Part shown: one piece after another, positions 45,231 through 54,568 of the stretch | How positions within the stretch are numbered: position 1 is the stretch's first letter | Layout: each line of letters begins with the position of its first letter | DNA from: Flavobacterium seoulense | GTDB taxonomy: Bacteria > Bacteroidota > Bacteroidia > Flavobacteriales > Flavobacteriaceae | DNA: 64,000 nt | Direction of reading: 5' to 3' | NCBI RefSeq assembly: GCF_000695795.1 | Contig: NZ_JNCA01000007.1 | Span: 40,244-104,243, forward strand | Translations under genes and position numbers: made by a program | Notes under the pieces: generated by a model | Databases searched by the model: none | What the model was told of the DNA's origin: nothing | The model's input: only the letters and a program-made list of their open reading frames with translations

Positions 45231-45971
45231 ATGATTTTAAGAGCCGATAATTTAATTAAAACCTACAAAGGAAGAAGTGTTGTAAAAGGCATTTCGGTAG
45301 AAGTAAATCAAGGAGAAATTGTTGGTTTATTAGGTCCAAACGGAGCCGGAAAAACAACTTCTTTCTACATGATCGTTGGATTAGTAAAACCAAATTCAGG
45401 AACTATTTATCTTGACGATACTGACATTACTCATTTCCCAATGTACAAAAGAGCACAACAAGGTATCGGTTATTTGGCTCAGGAAGCTTCGGTATTTAGA
45501 AAATTGAGTATTGAAGATAACATTTTGAGTGTTTTGCAATTGACCAAACTTTCGAAAGAAGCTCAAATTGCAAAAATGGAAAGTTTGATTGCCGAATTTA
45601 GTTTGGAACACATTCGAACCAACCGAGGAGATTTGCTTTCAGGAGGAGAACGTCGTAGAACTGAAATTGCACGTTGTTTAGCTACTGATCCGAAATTTAT
45701 TTTGCTTGACGAACCTTTTGCAGGAGTTGACCCGGTAGCTGTTGAGGACATCCAAAGAATTGTGGCTCAGCTAAAAAACAAAAACATCGGAATCCTTATT
45801 ACAGACCACAACGTTCAGGAAACTTTAGCCATTACTGATAAAACTTATTTAATGTTTGAAGGTGGAATTCTTAAAGCCGGAAAACCTGAAGAATTAGTAG
45901 AAGACGAAATGGTACGTAGAGTTTATTTAGGACAAAATTTCGAATTAAGAAAAAAGAAATTAGAATTTTAG
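45231..45971 (+). CDS. lptB: LPS export ABC transporter ATPase LptB
   Basis: Powers lipopolysaccharide extraction from the inner membrane with LptFG. The 246-residue ATPase has Walker A GPNGAGKTTSF, Q-loop region YLAQEASVFRKLSIEDN, signature LLSGGERRRTEIARCL, Walker B FILLDEPFAGVDPVAV and switch His in ITDHNVQETLAI. The Q-loop and AGVDP wording identify LptB among ABC ATPases. It follows kdsD and tatC, and both kdsD and lptB serve LPS. LptF/G are not in the window. Confidence 0.95.
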   Translation: MILRADNLIKTYKGRSVVKGISVEVNQGEIVGLLGPNGAGKTTSFYMIVGLVKPNSGTIYLDDTDITHFPMYKRAQQGIGYLAQEASVFRKLSIEDNILSVLQLTKLSKEAQIAKMESLIAEFSLEHIRTNRGDLLSGGERRRTEIARCLATDPKFILLDEPFAGVDPVAVEDIQRIVAQLKNKNIGILITDHNVQETLAITDKTYLMFEGGILKAGKPEELVEDEMVRRVYLGQNFELRKKKLEF

Positions 45972-46023
45972 GAAAAAAATTACGTTATTTGGGTAAATCA
46001 TTTTTAAACTAACACTTATAAAA

Positions 46024-46260
46024 ATGGAAGATCCAAATAACCCAAGCAAAGAAACCTTAGATAGATGGTCTAAAGATCCTAAAAATTGGATTTATGGAAT
46101 ATTCTATTACAACCCAAAAGACAAACGCATTTTCCCTCCTAAAAAAGAGGCCTGGATGGGATTTACAACTAATTTCGCCAACCCAAAATCGGTGCTTACT
46201 TTAATTGGAATCTTATTATTCCTTGCTTTGTTTTCAATAATAATTCAAAAGATAAAATAA
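46024..46260 (+). CDS. DUF5808-like small membrane protein
   Basis: A 78-residue protein. The N-terminal part carries DPKNWIYGIFYYNPKDKRIF, the DUF5808-type pattern, followed by GFTTNFANPKSVLT. One transmembrane helix lies at about 57-74 and a basic end follows. The family occurs next to membrane proteins in several phyla and has no known activity. Its stop codon directly abuts the stop of the convergent lysozyme gene. Confidence 0.8.
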   Translation: MEDPNNPSKETLDRWSKDPKNWIYGIFYYNPKDKRIFPPKKEAWMGFTTNFANPKSVLTLIGILLFLALFSIIIQKIK

Positions 46261-47124
46261 TTATTCTTTGGTAATAAATTGTAATTGCTGTAAATCGCCA
46301 TTAAAGATATTGACATCCACATTTCCTTTTATTCCTGAAACAGAAGCTTTTTCGGTAAATTGCCAAAAGAGCCAATCTTCTTTCATTTTTTCACGATAAA
46401 AATTATAATTGGCTATCCAAAAAAGATAATCTGAAAATTCTTCTTTTAAAAAATCATCATAATAACGCTCTCCGGTATAAATTATCGGTTTCACCTGATA
46501 ATGCTCTTCAACTTTGGTTAACCAGCGTCTCAGCCCAATTTTTAAACGCTCAACAGATTGGTTTTCGGGTAATCTTTCAATATCCAAAACAGGAGGCAAA
46601 TCACCTTGCTCTAAACGAACGGTTTTTATAAAAAGTTCCGCTTGTTCTATCGAATTCTCATTAGGACGATAATAATGATAAGCACCACGAATGATTTTAT
46701 TCTCTTTGGCATTACGCCAATTTTCCTTAAATCGCTTATCCAATCGGTCGTTTCCCACCGTAGCACGAATAAAAACAAATGACAATTGGTAATCACCATC
46801 CAGCGTTTCTACCTCATCCCACTCCACTTCACCCTGATATTCAGAAACATCAATTCCTATGGCTTTCGATTCATTTTTTTCTAAAACCTGAAAATTCCGT
46901 ACATCCGAAAGGCGTTTTTCACGAGCTTCTTTATCTAAAAGTTTATCGGTTTTGAAGCTAAAATAATAAGCCAATCCGTCTCTGTAATGATACGTAATTC
47001 CAAAGAACAGCAAAATAAAAAAAACTAAAATTGCATTCTTGATTAGCTTTTTTCGAAAAGTTGAAGCTTTCTTTTTTGGCTTTCGATATGTAGTTGTCTT
47101 GCGTCGATTATTTTGTTTTGCCAT
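46261..47124 (-). CDS. Glycoside hydrolase family 25 (lysozyme-like)
   Basis: A 287-residue enzyme with a very basic cytoplasmic start, one membrane anchor (about 27-45), then the GH25 domain (about 75-280). Catalytic acids are expected in IGIDVSEYQGEV and the DLPPVLDIERLPEN strand; both carry the Asp/Glu residues of the family. It probably cleaves peptidoglycan beta-1,4 bonds on the periplasmic side while membrane-anchored. The start overlaps the stop of pssA by 17 bases, so the genes are coupled. Confidence 0.92.
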   Translation of the reverse strand: MAKQNNRRKTTTYRKPKKKASTFRKKLIKNAILVFFILLFFGITYHYRDGLAYYFSFKTDKLLDKEAREKRLSDVRNFQVLEKNESKAIGIDVSEYQGEVEWDEVETLDGDYQLSFVFIRATVGNDRLDKRFKENWRNAKENKIIRGAYHYYRPNENSIEQAELFIKTVRLEQGDLPPVLDIERLPENQSVERLKIGLRRWLTKVEEHYQVKPIIYTGERYYDDFLKEEFSDYLFWIANYNFYREKMKEDWLFWQFTEKASVSGIKGNVDVNIFNGDLQQLQFITKE

Positions 47125-47830
47125 CTAACGAAAACCTATTATTAATAACCGACAACAATACATAACTGATAATTACCAATGGCACTCCGGCGTATTGAAA
47201 AAATACTAATAACAAAACTGAAAGCGTTAAAAAAACGATTTGAAGTACATTATCTTTCAATGTAAACTTCTTTATTTTTAAAGAGAATAAAGGAATTTCG
47301 GCATTTAAAATATAAGCACTAAAACCCGTAATCAATAACAAAACCGACTGACTGGTTAAGATTTCGAAAACCACTATAGAATCAGAATATTGTATTACTA
47401 AAGGTAAACTTAGCATGAATAAAGAGTTGGCCGGAGTGGGTAAACCAATAAAAGATTCAGATTGTCGTGTATCAATATTGAAGAATGCCAAACGATAACA
47501 AGAACCCAAAGTGATAATAAATCCTAAAAAAGGAAAATACAGATGACTTGAAATTTCCTGTTGACTATTCGCTAATAGAAAATACATCACATAACCCGGA
47601 ACTACGCCACTAGTCACCATATCTGCCAATGAATCCAGCTGCAACCCTAATTCGCCCGTAACTTTGAATAATCGGGCAAAAAAACCATCAAAAAAGTCAA
47701 AGAAAATCCCTAAAAACACAAAGAAAAAGGCCGTTTCAAAATCTTTATTACTCACAAAAACTAGGGCAATACAACCACAAAAAAGATTCAGTAACGTAAT
47801 GCTGTTTGGGATATGTTTCTTAATATTCAT
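47108..47830 (-). CDS. pssA: CDP-diacylglycerol-serine O-phosphatidyltransferase
   Basis: Makes phosphatidylserine, the precursor of phosphatidylethanolamine. The 240-residue membrane protein has the CDP-alcohol phosphatidyltransferase motif spread over FFDFFDGFFARLFKV and LGLQLDSLADMV (D-G-A-R then D-x3-D), preceded by PNSITLLNLFCGCIALV. About seven or eight membrane segments. The serine enzyme is most likely among CDP-alcohol transferases because of the opening PNSITLLNLFCG. A TAAATTTG box is found at 47859-47866. Confidence 0.9.
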   Translation of the reverse strand: MNIKKHIPNSITLLNLFCGCIALVFVSNKDFETAFFFVFLGIFFDFFDGFFARLFKVTGELGLQLDSLADMVTSGVVPGYVMYFLLANSQQEISSHLYFPFLGFIITLGSCYRLAFFNIDTRQSESFIGLPTPANSLFMLSLPLVIQYSDSIVVFEILTSQSVLLLITGFSAYILNAEIPLFSLKIKKFTLKDNVLQIVFLTLSVLLLVFFQYAGVPLVIISYVLLSVINNRFSLDGKTK

Positions 47831-47858
47831 TTTTTGATTTTCTTTTAGAATGGCTTCG

Positions 47859-47866
47859 CAAATTTA
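47859..47866 (-). promoter_or_regulatory. Predicted -7 element of pssA
   Basis: The minus strand reads TAAATTTG, 29 bases before the pssA ATG. Confidence 0.45.
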
Positions 47867-47968
47867 ATATAATAACTGAATGTGTCCGCTTTTCCTGAAG
47901 ACCAATTTTCAACAGATTGTTTTATTAATTATAATTTAAAAGAAAGAAATTAGCTCATGAAAAAATGA

Positions 47969-47976
47969 TACTTTTG
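47969..47976 (+). promoter_or_regulatory. Predicted -7 element of the DUF4105 gene
   Basis: TACTTTTG lies 26 bases before the ATG at 48002. Confidence 0.45.
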
Positions 47977-48001
47977 AAAAAAAATTGCAAAGACATCAAT
48001 T

Positions 48002-49144
48002 ATGACATCTATTTTCCTTTCGAAAAAAACAATATTTCTTGTATTCTTTCTTAGTTTTTTCGGTTCTTTTTGGGCACAAAATATTCAGTTATCGAAAGAT
48101 GCTACAGTAAGCGTAATTACCTGTGGTGTTGGGAATGAGTCTTATTCACTTTTTGGTCATACTGCCATCCGAATTAAAGACAGTACTAATTTTGTTGATG
48201 CCGTTTATAATTATGGAGCATTCGATTTTAGTACTCCTAATTTTGTTGCCAAATTTGCTAAAGGCGATTTGCAATACTTTGCAGTTGTACATCCTTATAC
48301 TGATTTTATTAGCCAATACACCTATGAAAATCGTTCTGTTGATGAACAAGAACTGAACATTCCTCTTGAATTAAAACAACAGCTTTTCGAAAATTTAAAT
48401 ACTTCACTAGCATCTGGAGATAGTCATTATACCTATAAATTTATTGACAGAAACTGTACTACAATGATAGTTGACATTATCAATAAAACTTTAGGAAGTA
48501 CTGTTATCACAAAGAAAATTGACACTGATTTAAGCTATAGAAGTATTTTATTCCCTTATTTTGACAATCATTTCTACGAAAAATTAGGAACGAGTATCAT
48601 CTTTGGAACAAAAGTAGATGCTCTGGCAAATAAAATTTTTCTTCCATCAGAATTGCAAAAAAACCTAAGCTTAACGCAATATAAGAATCAGCCATTAGCT
48701 CCAAAAAATACTACTATCCTTCATTTTGAACCCATACAAGCTAACTCCTGGTGGAATACTATTTATTCTTATTTGATTGTGATTGCTGTATTAGTAGCAT
48801 GGAATAAAAAAAGCTTACATATTGCTTATTTTTCTTTGTTTGGAATATTAGGATTGTTTTTTATTTTCATGGGATTTTATTCTAATCATTTAGAATTAGC
48901 TAACAATTACAATGTACTTTTATTTAATCCTACATTGTTAATTCTATGTTTTTTCTATGCTAAAAACAATAAAAACTGGATCTATAAATTAGCTGTATTC
49001 AATCTTTTTACTCTTCTAATTTATTTGGTTATTTTAGTCAACAAAGCACATTTATTCATCGTGCTTCCTTTGCTATTAACATCAGCATATTTTTTAATTC
49101 AATTGACATTAAAAAGTAAAAAAACGATTCCGAAAATAATTTAA
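48002..49144 (+). CDS. DUF4105 / Lnb-like membrane protein
   Basis: A 380-residue protein with a signal-anchor start (about 10-25), a periplasmic domain to about residue 245 and four or five membrane helices after it. The periplasmic domain carries LFGHTAIRI (His53) and FIDRNCTTMI (Cys152), the conserved pair of the DUF4105 family. This family includes Lnb, which I recall as the Bacteroides enzyme that N-acylates lipoproteins in place of Lnt, through a Cys thioester. An equivalent role here is likely but inferred. It converges on the polysaccharide locus with only a five-base gap. Confidence 0.85.
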   Translation: MTSIFLSKKTIFLVFFLSFFGSFWAQNIQLSKDATVSVITCGVGNESYSLFGHTAIRIKDSTNFVDAVYNYGAFDFSTPNFVAKFAKGDLQYFAVVHPYTDFISQYTYENRSVDEQELNIPLELKQQLFENLNTSLASGDSHYTYKFIDRNCTTMIVDIINKTLGSTVITKKIDTDLSYRSILFPYFDNHFYEKLGTSIIFGTKVDALANKIFLPSELQKNLSLTQYKNQPLAPKNTTILHFEPIQANSWWNTIYSYLIVIAVLVAWNKKSLHIAYFSLFGILGLFFIFMGFYSNHLELANNYNVLLFNPTLLILCFFYAKNNKNWIYKLAVFNLFTLLIYLVILVNKAHLFIVLPLLLTSAYFLIQLTLKSKKTIPKII

Positions 49145-49149
49145 AAAAC

Positions 49150-50544
49150 TTATTGTCCCCTATAAAATAAAATGGTTGTTATAGTTTTTAATGTGATATT
49201 AAAATCCAGATAAAAGCTTCGGTGTTTGATATAATACAAGTCGTATTGTAATTTTATCAGACTTTCTTCAATAGATTCTCCGTAGCTGTAATTTACCTGT
49301 GCCCAGCCAGTAAGTCCTGGTTTTATAACGTGTCTGGTTTCATAAAAAGGCATTCTTTCGGCAATTTCTTTTACAAAAAAAGGTCTTTCCGGACGCGGGC
49401 CTATTACGGCCATTTCTCCTTTTAAAATATTGACAAACTGAGGAAACTCATCCATTCTCGTTTTTCTCATGAATTTTCCAAAAGCCGTAATTCTATTATC
49501 CTGAGCAGTTGCAAACTGAGCATTTTCTTTTTCGGCATTTGCAATCATTGTTCGAAATTTCAAAATATTAAATACCGCTCCGTCTTTACCAACGCGTTCC
49601 TGAGTATAGAATAAACTTCCTTTATTGGCGAAAGCATTTACTAAAAAGATAAAAGGAATTAAAACCAAAGTGATCAGTAAACCAATAATCGAAAGAACAA
49701 TTTCTAACACTCTCACAATAGCCAAATACAACCTATTTTGATTATTACTACTGAAAGGAAAAAAAAGATAAAAATCCCGCTCTACATATTGCATTGGTAT
49801 GCGTTGGGTTTTAGCTTCATATACCTGTGAATATTCCCGAATAACTTTTCCTGACTCCAACAATTTTAATAATTGTTGGTATAATTCGGTAGTAATACTT
49901 TCGGTTTTTTGAGAAGCAACAACAATTTCAGTAATATACCTTTCTTTGACATAAGTCACTAAATCAGAAGAAACAACACGCTCAATATTAGCATAAAACA
50001 AATTCTCTACTGCTTTACTTTTAAAATCATTCACATAAGCTGTGATTTTATAATGAGGATCGATATTAGCTAAACCAGAAATAAGTTCGTCTAATTGTTC
50101 TTCTTCACAAATTAGTAAAACATTTTGATGAAAACGATTTGAAGCCAAAAACCGCACATAAAAAACCCTCCATAATACCAATGAAAAGAAAACTACCAAT
50201 AAGAAAGTTAAAATCTGAAGCCGATTTGAAGGTAATTCTGGCGCATAAATTGGTGTCAAAAAATAAGCTAAAACTGTCGTAGTTACGGTAAGAATACAAC
50301 TTCTGGAGACCTGAAATTCATTACTGGCAACCTGAAGATTATAAAGTTCGAAAATCGTTCCAATAACTTTTAAATAAAGTACCAGAACCGTCAGATAAAC
50401 AATATTAGAGACCGAAGCTTTTAAATAATCTAACTCAAAAAAGCAGCCCACTACATACAATGTTGTAACAATACTGAGAACATCTACTAAATGTAGCATC
50501 ATTTTTCTCTCAGAAATCTCAAAATGGATTTTGCTTTTGGACAT
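49150..50544 (-). CDS. Polyprenyl glycosylphosphotransferase (initiating sugar transferase)
   Basis: A 464-residue WcaJ/WbaP-type enzyme that moves a sugar-1-phosphate from a nucleotide sugar to undecaprenyl phosphate, starting repeat-unit assembly. Four N-terminal membrane helices (about 15-125), a Rossmann-like middle part (about 140-250), a further helix near 280-300 and the catalytic end with KFRTMIANAEKEN, RKTRMDEFPQFVNILKGEM, GPRPERPFFV and KPGLTGWAQVNY. Unusually for a first step, it is the last gene of the minus-strand locus. Confidence 0.94.
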   Translation of the reverse strand: MSKSKIHFEISERKMMLHLVDVLSIVTTLYVVGCFFELDYLKASVSNIVYLTVLVLYLKVIGTIFELYNLQVASNEFQVSRSCILTVTTTVLAYFLTPIYAPELPSNRLQILTFLLVVFFSLVLWRVFYVRFLASNRFHQNVLLICEEEQLDELISGLANIDPHYKITAYVNDFKSKAVENLFYANIERVVSSDLVTYVKERYITEIVVASQKTESITTELYQQLLKLLESGKVIREYSQVYEAKTQRIPMQYVERDFYLFFPFSSNNQNRLYLAIVRVLEIVLSIIGLLITLVLIPFIFLVNAFANKGSLFYTQERVGKDGAVFNILKFRTMIANAEKENAQFATAQDNRITAFGKFMRKTRMDEFPQFVNILKGEMAVIGPRPERPFFVKEIAERMPFYETRHVIKPGLTGWAQVNYSYGESIEESLIKLQYDLYYIKHRSFYLDFNITLKTITTILFYRGQ

Positions 50545-50682
50545 GCTGCTTTTTTTGGCAATATAGCTCTTATCCCGAAAAAAGACAACCCGAATGAATT
50601 TAAAAAAAGATTTTTTTATAGAATTTCACAAACTACCCAGAGGCTCTGGACACGCTTTCAACAGGTTTAAATTCATATAAGT

Positions 50683-52026
50683 TTAAGCTGATTCCTCTTT
50701 GTGAATTGGTTTGACTCTTATATTTAATAGTGTTAACGCATATACAAAAGCCGGAGCAGCTGTTCGCATAGCCGCATGATTAATTGTCAATAACCAAAAG
50801 GCATAAAAAGATAAAAGATATACATTTTGATAATTATAAAAAAACAAAATAAGAGGCGTAATAATTAAAATTAGCAGAATACAAATACCAAACATTCCGT
50901 GTTCCGCTAGCAGCCTTGTAATTTCATTATGCGATGCTACTTCCTGGCCCAGCATTTGTTCCCTGTAAGATTTCCCCATACCGATACCAACTCCTAACAC
51001 AGGATTTTCTGTAAAAAGTTCTAATTCTGTTCCCATTATTATTTCACGTCCTCCTAAACGATCTTGTTTAACTTGTCCAGCTGCGTTTTGATTAGCGTAT
51101 CTTTTAGTAATCAATCCTCTGGTTTGGATAACAGAATATCCCCAAATACTCATACCAAGAATACCACTTAGAACAATAATCCATTTTAATTTTCTCTTTC
51201 CTGAATTATTAGTTAACAGATAAGCTGTAATAAGCACTAATATAATCATTGCAAAACCTGTAATTACACCACCACGAGAAAAAGTTACAATAGCTCTATA
51301 ACTGGTTAGTACTAAAAGAAAACCATTTAGTATCATTATTACTTTTGATTTCGACATCAAAACCAGCTGGCTAAAAAACACAAACATTCCTAATCCTAAA
51401 ATAGTAGATACCTGGTTAGGCCCAAAACCTCCTGAAGTTGCAAAGCTTGATTGCGTACCAGTTATCACTTCACGAACACTTGGACTATAGAGAACCAAAT
51501 ATGTTAAAGTAGCAATGATAGGTAAGCCTAAAAGAACAACCATATTTTGCATTTGAGTATAAATCACAACTCTTTTATAACAATACAAAGCACACAAACC
51601 TAAACACACTGGTCCTGAAATATTAAATACAATCGCTTTTTTAATTTCTAAATTAAGATCCTGTGTAGTCATTGTAATAAAAACAGCCGGTAATAATAAC
51701 ATAAGAAATAACCAATACACTATATTCGCTTTCGAAAAACCGCTTAAAACAAAGCCTAACAACATCAACAATGAAACCATCACCTTAATGTATTCATTAT
51801 TCAAATTTCCTCCTGTCATCCTCAAAAAAACCTCAGCTCCCACTAAATATGCTGAAACATAAAGCACCTCATTATTTCTATTATCATTACTAACAACATA
51901 ATAAAATCCAAAAACAGCAATTAATACAGCATAAACCTTAGACAAAAAAGGAATGTAAAAAAGAATTAGCGCTATACCCACATGTAGTAGCGCCAGATTT
52001 ACATAATTGATTTCCGATTTATTCAT
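50683..52026 (-). CDS. O-antigen ligase / polymerase-like membrane protein (Wzy_C)
   Basis: A 447-residue protein with about 11-12 membrane helices. The large periplasmic loop near residues 320-385 contains FTENPVLGVGIGMGKSYR and ASHNEITRLLAEHGMFG, the Wzy_C/WaaL signature with conserved Arg and His. Members either polymerise repeat units or ligate glycans to a carrier, and the sequence does not separate the two. It overlaps the upstream glycosyltransferase gene by eight bases, so it belongs to the polysaccharide operon. Confidence 0.88.
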   Translation of the reverse strand: MNKSEINYVNLALLHVGIALILFYIPFLSKVYAVLIAVFGFYYVVSNDNRNNEVLYVSAYLVGAEVFLRMTGGNLNNEYIKVMVSLLMLLGFVLSGFSKANIVYWLFLMLLLPAVFITMTTQDLNLEIKKAIVFNISGPVCLGLCALYCYKRVVIYTQMQNMVVLLGLPIIATLTYLVLYSPSVREVITGTQSSFATSGGFGPNQVSTILGLGMFVFFSQLVLMSKSKVIMILNGFLLVLTSYRAIVTFSRGGVITGFAMIILVLITAYLLTNNSGKRKLKWIIVLSGILGMSIWGYSVIQTRGLITKRYANQNAAGQVKQDRLGGREIIMGTELELFTENPVLGVGIGMGKSYREQMLGQEVASHNEITRLLAEHGMFGICILLILIITPLILFFYNYQNVYLLSFYAFWLLTINHAAMRTAAPAFVYALTLLNIRVKPIHKEESA

Positions 52027-53101
52027 TTATAATATAATTATACTTTGTAATGATCACTTTTATAATTTCAACATAAGAGTATTGCTTTAAAACATCTGCT
52101 TTTAAATTCATTCCTACTTTTTTTTGTAACTCATCATTAAAAGCTAATTTTAAAAAATGTTCTTTTAATACTTCTGAATCTTCAGGATTGAATAGTAATC
52201 CATTATATCCATCCTTAATCATCGAAGAACAGAATCCAACATCCGTACTAATTGTTGCTAAGCCAGCATTACCATATTCTAGCAGGGAAACAGGAAAACC
52301 TTCATATTTTGAAGCCAAAACTCCAATACTCGCCTGAGATAATACAAATGAAATATCCTCTATTGAATCATAAAAGAATACACTTTCTTCCAAATCGTTT
52401 TCATCTATAAAAGACTTTAATTGGTAAAAATAATCATCTTTATAAATTTTACCTACAAAATGTAAAGACCATGAAAAATCATTCAATTTAGTATTATTAA
52501 AAGCTTTAAGTATTGTAATATGATTTTTAGGATTCTTTAAATTAGCTAAACAAATAATTCTTTTATTTATCTCACCCTTTAGATATGTTTTATTAACAAT
52601 ACTATTACTCTCTATTGTAAAATTAGGTATAAAAAATACTTTTGCAGCTTTTAAATTTTTAAGAATCCATGTTTGTAATTCCAGATTTACAGCGAAACAA
52701 GCTGAAAAGAAAAAAGAAGCTAAAAATAGTGTGTAATGTTTTTTTTTAGTTTCATGAATTCTATTTCCATAATGATCATGCCAAATTATTTTCAAACCCG
52801 GTAAAGTTAATTTGACCAATACAGCTAAAAAGAAAGAAGAACTATGAGCCTGAATAATTTGAACTTTATGCTTACGGACGTATTTTCTAAGTTTAAAAAC
52901 AGCCTTAAAATCTACCAGCTTTTTTTTATTTAAAAACAGATAATCTACTTTTTCAACTAACTGCTCTTTTAATAGTCCTTCTTTTCGAGTAGCTATCAAT
53001 CCTGAAAATTCAAGTTGGTTAGCAAGTACATTAGCATAATTCACCGCCATACGTTCGGCTCCACCTGCTTCCAGAGAATCTATTAGTTGTACAATTCTCA
53101 T
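52019..53101 (-). CDS. Glycosyltransferase family 4
   Basis: A 360-residue GT-B enzyme. The N-terminal acceptor domain starts RIVQLIDSLEAGGAERMAV, with the GGAER loop typical of GT4. The donor domain includes RIICLANLKNPKNH, FLALKLL-like helices, and ASKYEGFPVSLLEYGNAGLA (the E-x7-E sugar-nucleotide site). It is soluble or peripherally membrane-bound. Sugar donor and linkage unknown. Overlaps the next upstream glycosyltransferase by four bases (ATGA) and the polymerase downstream by eight. Confidence 0.9.
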   Translation of the reverse strand: MRIVQLIDSLEAGGAERMAVNYANVLANQLEFSGLIATRKEGLLKEQLVEKVDYLFLNKKKLVDFKAVFKLRKYVRKHKVQIIQAHSSSFFLAVLVKLTLPGLKIIWHDHYGNRIHETKKKHYTLFLASFFFSACFAVNLELQTWILKNLKAAKVFFIPNFTIESNSIVNKTYLKGEINKRIICLANLKNPKNHITILKAFNNTKLNDFSWSLHFVGKIYKDDYFYQLKSFIDENDLEESVFFYDSIEDISFVLSQASIGVLASKYEGFPVSLLEYGNAGLATISTDVGFCSSMIKDGYNGLLFNPEDSEVLKEHFLKLAFNDELQKKVGMNLKADVLKQYSYVEIIKVIITKYNYIINE

Positions 53102-54216
53102 TGCAATAATTTTTGAATTTCACTTTCAAAATATTCTAAAGTATAGTTTTGAGACCAGTTTGATGCCGCCACGCTTTTCTTTTCAAAATTAACTGAGTTC
53201 TCAATTAACTCATTAATTGTTATAGTATCTTTATCTATATCCATCTGTAATAAAAGGCCACGATTGCCAAAATCTAACATATAAGGTACGCAGGAAACTT
53301 TGGTAGCCACAGGAACGCATCCCCAAAACATGCCTTCGGCAATGGCTTTTGGCCAGCCTTCGCTCTTAGATGGCAGCATAACAAAATGACCTTGCTGATA
53401 GGCTTTTTTTACCACTTCCTGATTTTTATTTCCATGCAAAACAACATTATCTTTTAGATTATTTGTTTCGATATATTTTTCTAAAGTCACTTTAAGGACT
53501 CCATCTCCATACAAATCCAAAGATACATTTTTATTTAGTTGAAGTAATTTTTCAACAAATTGGATAGCATACATTGGATTTTTTCCTTCGACTAAACCCC
53601 CTACAAAAACGAACTTTATTTTGACACTAGAATTTATTGTTTTTTGGATATTAATTTTATCTGCTTCCGAATACGTTGCAGTAAAAAAATGTCTGATGTT
53701 TTTAGACTGATTTTCCCAATTGCCATAGACTAAAACCTGCATATTACGGGTTAAGAAGGTGTTATTCAAAATGTATTTTTGTAATTTGTATGTCCAAGGC
53801 TGATTGCTTTTTGGATCCCAATTGCCTGCATATTTTGCTGTCTTTGTTTTGGAAGGAAAAAATATCTGAATGATACATCCTAGCAATCCCATATTTCCAG
53901 GACAACGTAAATGGATATGATCTGCTTGTTTCATTGCCCAAGCTATTTTACAAAACAATAGTGGTAATTTAAACAATGACAGTAAACTATCATTTAAGCC
54001 TGTAAAACTAAAATTAGGAACTTTTTTAAAATTAATTTTATGATGCCGGTAAGCTAAATCAATGGGGGATTTTGTCGATTTTGATACAGGAGCTACAATG
54101 GTTACTTCATCATTATATTTCAACCAAATATTCATTTCCCGAACATAAGGAGCATAGCCAAAATATTGATCTTGTTCTACAAAATGAGGTACATGTGTAA
54201 CAATTATAAATTTCAT
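53098..54216 (-). CDS. Glycosyltransferase family 4 (GT1-type donor domain)
   Basis: A 372-residue GT-B enzyme. N-terminal domain with THVPHFVEQDQYFGYAPYV, a middle KTAKYAGNWDPKSNQ, donor domain KIKFVFVGGLVEGKNPMYAI and LPSKSEGWPKAIAEGMFWGC, which holds the E-x7-E pair binding the nucleotide sugar. Donor specificity unknown. It is the first gene of the distal block of the locus: upstream of it lies the unusual 54.3-56.1 kb island rather than another glycosyltransferase. Confidence 0.88.
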   Translation of the reverse strand: MKFIIVTHVPHFVEQDQYFGYAPYVREMNIWLKYNDEVTIVAPVSKSTKSPIDLAYRHHKINFKKVPNFSFTGLNDSLLSLFKLPLLFCKIAWAMKQADHIHLRCPGNMGLLGCIIQIFFPSKTKTAKYAGNWDPKSNQPWTYKLQKYILNNTFLTRNMQVLVYGNWENQSKNIRHFFTATYSEADKINIQKTINSSVKIKFVFVGGLVEGKNPMYAIQFVEKLLQLNKNVSLDLYGDGVLKVTLEKYIETNNLKDNVVLHGNKNQEVVKKAYQQGHFVMLPSKSEGWPKAIAEGMFWGCVPVATKVSCVPYMLDFGNRGLLLQMDIDKDTITINELIENSVNFEKKSVAASNWSQNYTLEYFESEIQKLLQ

Positions 54217-54274
54217 TAACTTGATTTATTCGCTTTTTTTAGCCTAACAAATATAGTTATAAAATAGATATGAG

Positions 54275-54292
54275 TCCCGATAGCTATCGGGA
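54275..54292. repeat. 18-bp perfect palindrome
   Basis: TCCCGATAGCTATCGGGA is self-complementary over its whole length, GC-rich in an AT-rich gap, and lies between the glycosyltransferase start and the 67-codon gene. I have a general memory of this word recurring in Flavobacterium genomes, which should be checked. Confidence 0.85.
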
Positions 54293-54315
54293 TGGGTTAT
54301 AAGTTATGGCATACT

Positions 54316-54519
54316 CTATTTTCTTTCGAATTTATCTAATAAAGTAGTTACTTCATTGAGATCAAATGCATAGTATTCACAGTATTCTTTGATTGTTACT
54401 TTTTGATGCTCCAGCTTATTTAGAGCTTTTTTAATACGTTGGATTTCTTTTCGCGCATAACTATTACTTTTATTAGTAAGCGCCATAATATCACTGGGAT
54501 AAATTACAATTCTTATCAT
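54316..54519 (-). CDS. Small basic helical protein, possible DNA-binding
   Basis: A 67-residue protein reading IRIVIYPSDIMALTNKS, then a basic helix with SYARKEIQRIKKALNKLEHQ, then VTIKEYCEYYAFDLNEVTTL. The order of short strand, helix, basic helix and helix-loop-helix fits a small helix-turn-helix or MerR/excisionase-like fold, as an inference. I recall similar short proteins near integrated islands and polysaccharide loci in Bacteroidota. A TACATTTG box lies 42 bases upstream at 54561-54568. Three 11-bp direct repeats lie 380 bases upstream and could be its target. Confidence 0.65.
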   Translation of the reverse strand: MIRIVIYPSDIMALTNKSNSYARKEIQRIKKALNKLEHQKVTIKEYCEYYAFDLNEVTTLLDKFERK

Positions 54520-54560
54520 AACAAATATTTTAATTATTCAACAATCGACTACTTTACTTA

Positions 54561-54568
54561 CAAATGTA
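54561..54568 (-). promoter_or_regulatory. Predicted -7 element of the 67-codon gene
   Basis: The minus strand reads TACATTTG, 42 bases before the ATG at 54519. Confidence 0.45.
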
